This document shows positions 6,527 through 8,280 of a stretch of DNA of 8,280 nt, piece by piece; position 1 is the first letter of the stretch, and the number at the start of each line of letters is the position of its first letter. Position numbers and translations under genes: made by a program. The stretch comes from Clostridia bacterium (GTDB taxonomy: Bacteria > Bacillota > Clostridia > Christensenellales > UBA1242). Below the pieces are notes generated by a model. It had not been told where the DNA came from, did not search any database, and was given only the letters and a program-made list of their open reading frames with translations. Location of the stretch: positions 1 to 8,280 of the forward strand of contig JAEETG010000047.1 in the NCBI GenBank assembly GCA_016290255.1, given 5' to 3'.

Positions 6527-7330
6527 ATGCGTATTTGTGTTTTGGCTAGTGGCAGCAAAGGAAACTCAACTTATGTTGAATCTGATGGCACAAGAATTTT
6601 GATTGATGCCGGGCTCAGCAAAAAAGAAATTGAAAACAGGTTAATGCTTATTGGCGTTAACCCCTCTTCTATTGATGCAATACTCATAACCCATGAACAC
6701 AGTGACCACATCAAAGGGCTTGACCAGTTTGTTAAAACATATAACACAAAAGTTTTTGCCCACAGAAACAGTTGGGACATGATTGAATCTAAAACATCAT
6801 GGCTCAAACAAGAAAACCAATTTGAGTTTACTGGAAGTGATTTTTCAATAAATGACATAAGCGTTCAAACTTTTGACCTAGACCACGACTCAAGCCACTG
6901 CGTTGGTTTCACCATTATTGAGGGAAACAAAAAGTTTAGTACAGCAACTGATTTGGGGCACATGACAGATGATATTGCAAAAAAACTTCAAGAAAGTGAT
7001 TTCATAACACTTGAATCTAACCACGACATTCAAGCACTTTTAAAAAACCCAAACTACTCTTACACTCTCAAACAAAGGATTCTTTCAAATCATGGCCACA
7101 TCAGCAATGAAGAATGCTCAAAAACCGTTCTATCACTTCTTGGCCACAACACGCGAGGAATTATTCTTGGTCACCTAAGCGAACAAAACAACTCAAAAGA
7201 AATGGCAATTCAAACACTAAACAAAACACTTGTAAGTGCAGGAGTCACAAAAGATGATTTTAATATGAATGTGTTTGTTGCAGAACAGAACTCTCCCAGC
7301 AAAATCTTTCGTATTAAAGATATAAAATAG
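6527..7330 (+). CDS. walJ: MBL-fold metallo-hydrolase, WalJ/YycJ (VicX) family
   Basis: Cytoplasmic metallo-beta-lactamase-fold protein of 267 residues, the usual length for WalJ/YycJ. The N-terminus MRICVLASGSKGNSTYVE is typical of the family. The metal motif is THEHSDH (residues 55-61), with further ligand candidates His120/His124, Asp142 in ATDLGH, and His216 in LGHLSEQNN. The LESNHD (162-167) and LSNHGHIS (186-193) stretches are also characteristic. Family members are thought to be DNA exonucleases; in Bacillus and Streptococcus the gene sits with the WalRK two-component system, but its exact role is uncertain. Here it stands alone, with no response regulator or kinase near it. The start is fixed: TAGGAG lies six bases before the ATG and an in-frame stop (6515-6517) excludes an extension. 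It diverges from spoIIE, converges on hpf, and is the only plus-strand gene. Its codons are C-rich, in line with the strand skew. Confidence 0.92.
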   Translation: MRICVLASGSKGNSTYVESDGTRILIDAGLSKKEIENRLMLIGVNPSSIDAILITHEHSDHIKGLDQFVKTYNTKVFAHRNSWDMIESKTSWLKQENQFEFTGSDFSINDISVQTFDLDHDSSHCVGFTIIEGNKKFSTATDLGHMTDDIAKKLQESDFITLESNHDIQALLKNPNYSYTLKQRILSNHGHISNEECSKTVLSLLGHNTRGIILGHLSEQNNSKEMAIQTLNKTLVSAGVTKDDFNMNVFVAEQNSPSKIFRIKDIK

Positions 7331-7360
7331 AAAAAAGCACAATTAATTTGTGCTTTTTTT
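7331..7360. terminator. bidirectional terminator shared by walJ and hpf
   Basis: A perfect 12-bp stem (7331-7342 AAAAAAGCACAA with 7348-7359) has a 5-nt loop and starts directly after the walJ TAG. A T-run follows on the plus strand, and the A-run on the left arm gives a T-run on the minus strand, so it can end both convergent transcripts. The hpf stop lies 27 bases to the right. Confidence 0.9.
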
Positions 7361-7387
7361 ATGTTTTTTTAATATAATTTTTGCAAA

Positions 7388-7930
7388 TTAATATTTTGGT
7401 TCAATGATACCATAGCCACCAAATGTTCTCTTATACATAATGTTAACTTTGTGTGTTTCTTCATTTAGGTATATATAGAATGAATGGTCTGAACTTTCAA
7501 GATACATTTGTGCATCTTCAACTGAAAGAGGAACAATGTCAAAACTCTTTATTTTTGACACAGCATTTTTTGTTTGTGGAATAAAGTTTGTGTCATCCTC
7601 TTCAAAGTATAACCAGTCACGATCAACAATTGCGTTTTTCTTCATTTTGTCTTTTAGCTTTGAACTATATTTAACAATTTGTTTTTCAATTTTTGGAAGT
7701 GCCATGTCAATATTTTGATACATGTTGTCACTTTGAACTTCACTTCTAAACAAAAGTCCTTTATCTTTTATTGTGAGTTCTAGTTTTAGTAGGTCATTTT
7801 CTTTTTTACATTGAATTTTTGTTTCAGCATCTTCACTGAAATAGCGATCCAATTTGTTAACCTTTTTTTGAAGTAACTCTTTTAGTTTGTTACTGATGTT
7901 GTAGTTTTTTGATGAAATTTGTATGTTCAT
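7388..7930 (-). CDS. hpf: long-form ribosome hibernation promoting factor
   Basis: Binds the 30S decoding centre and, in its long form, drives dimerisation of 70S into inactive 100S ribosomes in stationary phase or stress. The 180-residue protein has the N-terminal S30AE domain (about 1-98; MNIQISSKNYNISNKLKELL, then two beta-alpha units). A variable linker follows, and then the C-terminal dimerisation domain (about 124-178) with KSFDIVPLSVEDAQMYLESSDHSFYIYLNEET and the GGYGIIEP ending, which defines the long form. The linker carries the acidic stretch YFEEDDT. The start is ATG at 7928-7930 with an excellent GGAGG eight bases upstream. It has its own consensus promoter and follows the clpC-like gene by 54 bp with no terminator between, so it may also be read from upstream. 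The MNIQI start and the ending leave little doubt. Confidence 0.96.
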   Translation of the reverse strand: MNIQISSKNYNISNKLKELLQKKVNKLDRYFSEDAETKIQCKKENDLLKLELTIKDKGLLFRSEVQSDNMYQNIDMALPKIEKQIVKYSSKLKDKMKKNAIVDRDWLYFEEDDTNFIPQTKNAVSKIKSFDIVPLSVEDAQMYLESSDHSFYIYLNEETHKVNIMYKRTFGGYGIIEPKY

Positions 7931-7951
7931 TTAAACCACCTCCAATTTTAC

Positions 7952-7979
7952 ATTATACTTATTTTAATAATATTGTCAA
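7952..7979 (-). promoter_or_regulatory. strong sigma-A-type promoter of hpf
   Basis: Both hexamers are perfect on the minus strand: TTGACA (7974-7979) and TATAAT (7952-7957), 16 bp apart. The ribosome binding site GGAGGTGG (7936-7943) follows closely, giving a leader of only about 15 bases. It fits in the 54-bp gap after the clpC-like stop. No sigma-B- or sigma-H-type sequence is evident. Confidence 0.8.
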
Positions 7980-7984
7980 CTCTT

Positions 7985-8280
7985 TTAAGCCTTTATGACA
8001 AGCTTTTCATCTCTGCAGTCAACAACAACCCTTGAACCATCTTGAATTTTGCCAAGAAGGATTTCATCTGCAAGTTTATCTTCAATCTCTTGTTCAATAA
8101 CACGCCTTAAAGGCCTTGCACCCCATTCACTGTTGAAACCTCTGTGAACAAGATATTTTAGAGCCTCTTCTGTGAGTTTTAGTTTGATGTTTTGATTTGT
8201 TAACTTGTTTGCAAGTTTTGTGATTAAGAATTTTGCAACCATTGCAAGTTCAACTTTTGATAGTGCTTTAAATACAACAA
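7985..8280 (-). CDS. clpC: Clp AAA+ ATPase subunit, C-terminal fragment (ClpC-like; runs off the window)
   Basis: Only the last 97 complete codons lie in the window; the frame is open to the right edge, so the gene is cut by the window and not broken. The sequence is the small subdomain of the second AAA+ module: FKALSKVELAMVAKFL, then LTEEALKYLVHRGFNSEWGARPLRRVIEQEIEDKLADEIL, then the beta-strand end. The Arg of GARPLRR is the conserved sensor-2 position. The protein would unfold substrates for ClpP. The reading PLRR...IEDKLA fits ClpC or ClpE better than ClpB, which usually has PLKR and NPLA, but the ATPase core and N-domain that would decide are not visible. The Met at 8240-8242 is internal, not a start. 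The stop is TAA at 7985-7987, followed by the hpf promoter without an evident terminator. Confidence 0.85.
   Translation of the reverse strand, partial: VVFKALSKVELAMVAKFLITKLANKLTNQNIKLKLTEEALKYLVHRGFNSEWGARPLRRVIEQEIEDKLADEILLGKIQDGSRVVVDCRDEKLVIKA

Overview
The window reads as chromosomal DNA of a low-GC, endospore-forming member of the Bacillota, most likely a Clostridia-type lineage. The sequence is strongly AT-rich, ribosome binding sites are AGGAGG-like, promoters are sigma-A-like, and there is a full-length spoIIE, a sporulation-specific phosphatase. TGA is used as a stop, so the code is standard. I cannot name the genus. Nothing mobile, viral or CRISPR-like is visible, and no rRNA or tRNA gene was recognised.

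From right to left, most genes are on the minus strand. At the right edge lies the C-terminal end of a Clp AAA+ unfoldase (clpC-like; its start is outside the window). It is followed by hpf, a long-form ribosome hibernation factor with its own near-consensus promoter. hpf converges on the only plus-strand gene, an MBL-fold hydrolase of the WalJ/YycJ family, and the two share a bidirectional terminator. The WalJ-like gene diverges from spoIIE across about 150 bp of very AT-rich DNA. Next come tilS (tRNA-Ile lysidine synthase) and then a two-gene operon: a large membrane protein of the lysylphosphatidylglycerol-synthase-TM/YbhN flippase-like family, overlapping trpS (tryptophanyl-tRNA synthetase) by an ATGA. 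Terminators close trpS, tilS and the walJ/hpf pair clearly, and spoIIE more weakly.

The spoIIE-to-tilS order recalls Bacillus subtilis, where tilS lies shortly downstream of spoIIE and is followed by hprT and ftsH. Here the hprT-ftsH continuation is absent and the membrane protein-trpS operon takes its place. clpC and hpf are both stress or stationary-phase functions, and no terminator is visible between them.

The least ordinary part is 2470-2575, the control region of the membrane protein-trpS operon. It packs three related dyads, including a perfect 12-bp inverted repeat that sits between a consensus TTGACA and the -10, which looks like an operator array for an unidentified regulator. Other points worth a second look are the spoIIE promoter, whose TATAAT has its best -35-like match about 22 bp away (as in Spo0A-activated promoters), a possible 13-codon leader ORF before walJ, and a C-over-G skew of the plus strand that persists regardless of gene direction. 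I found no clearly novel multi-gene system; most of the window is ordinary housekeeping and sporulation DNA.
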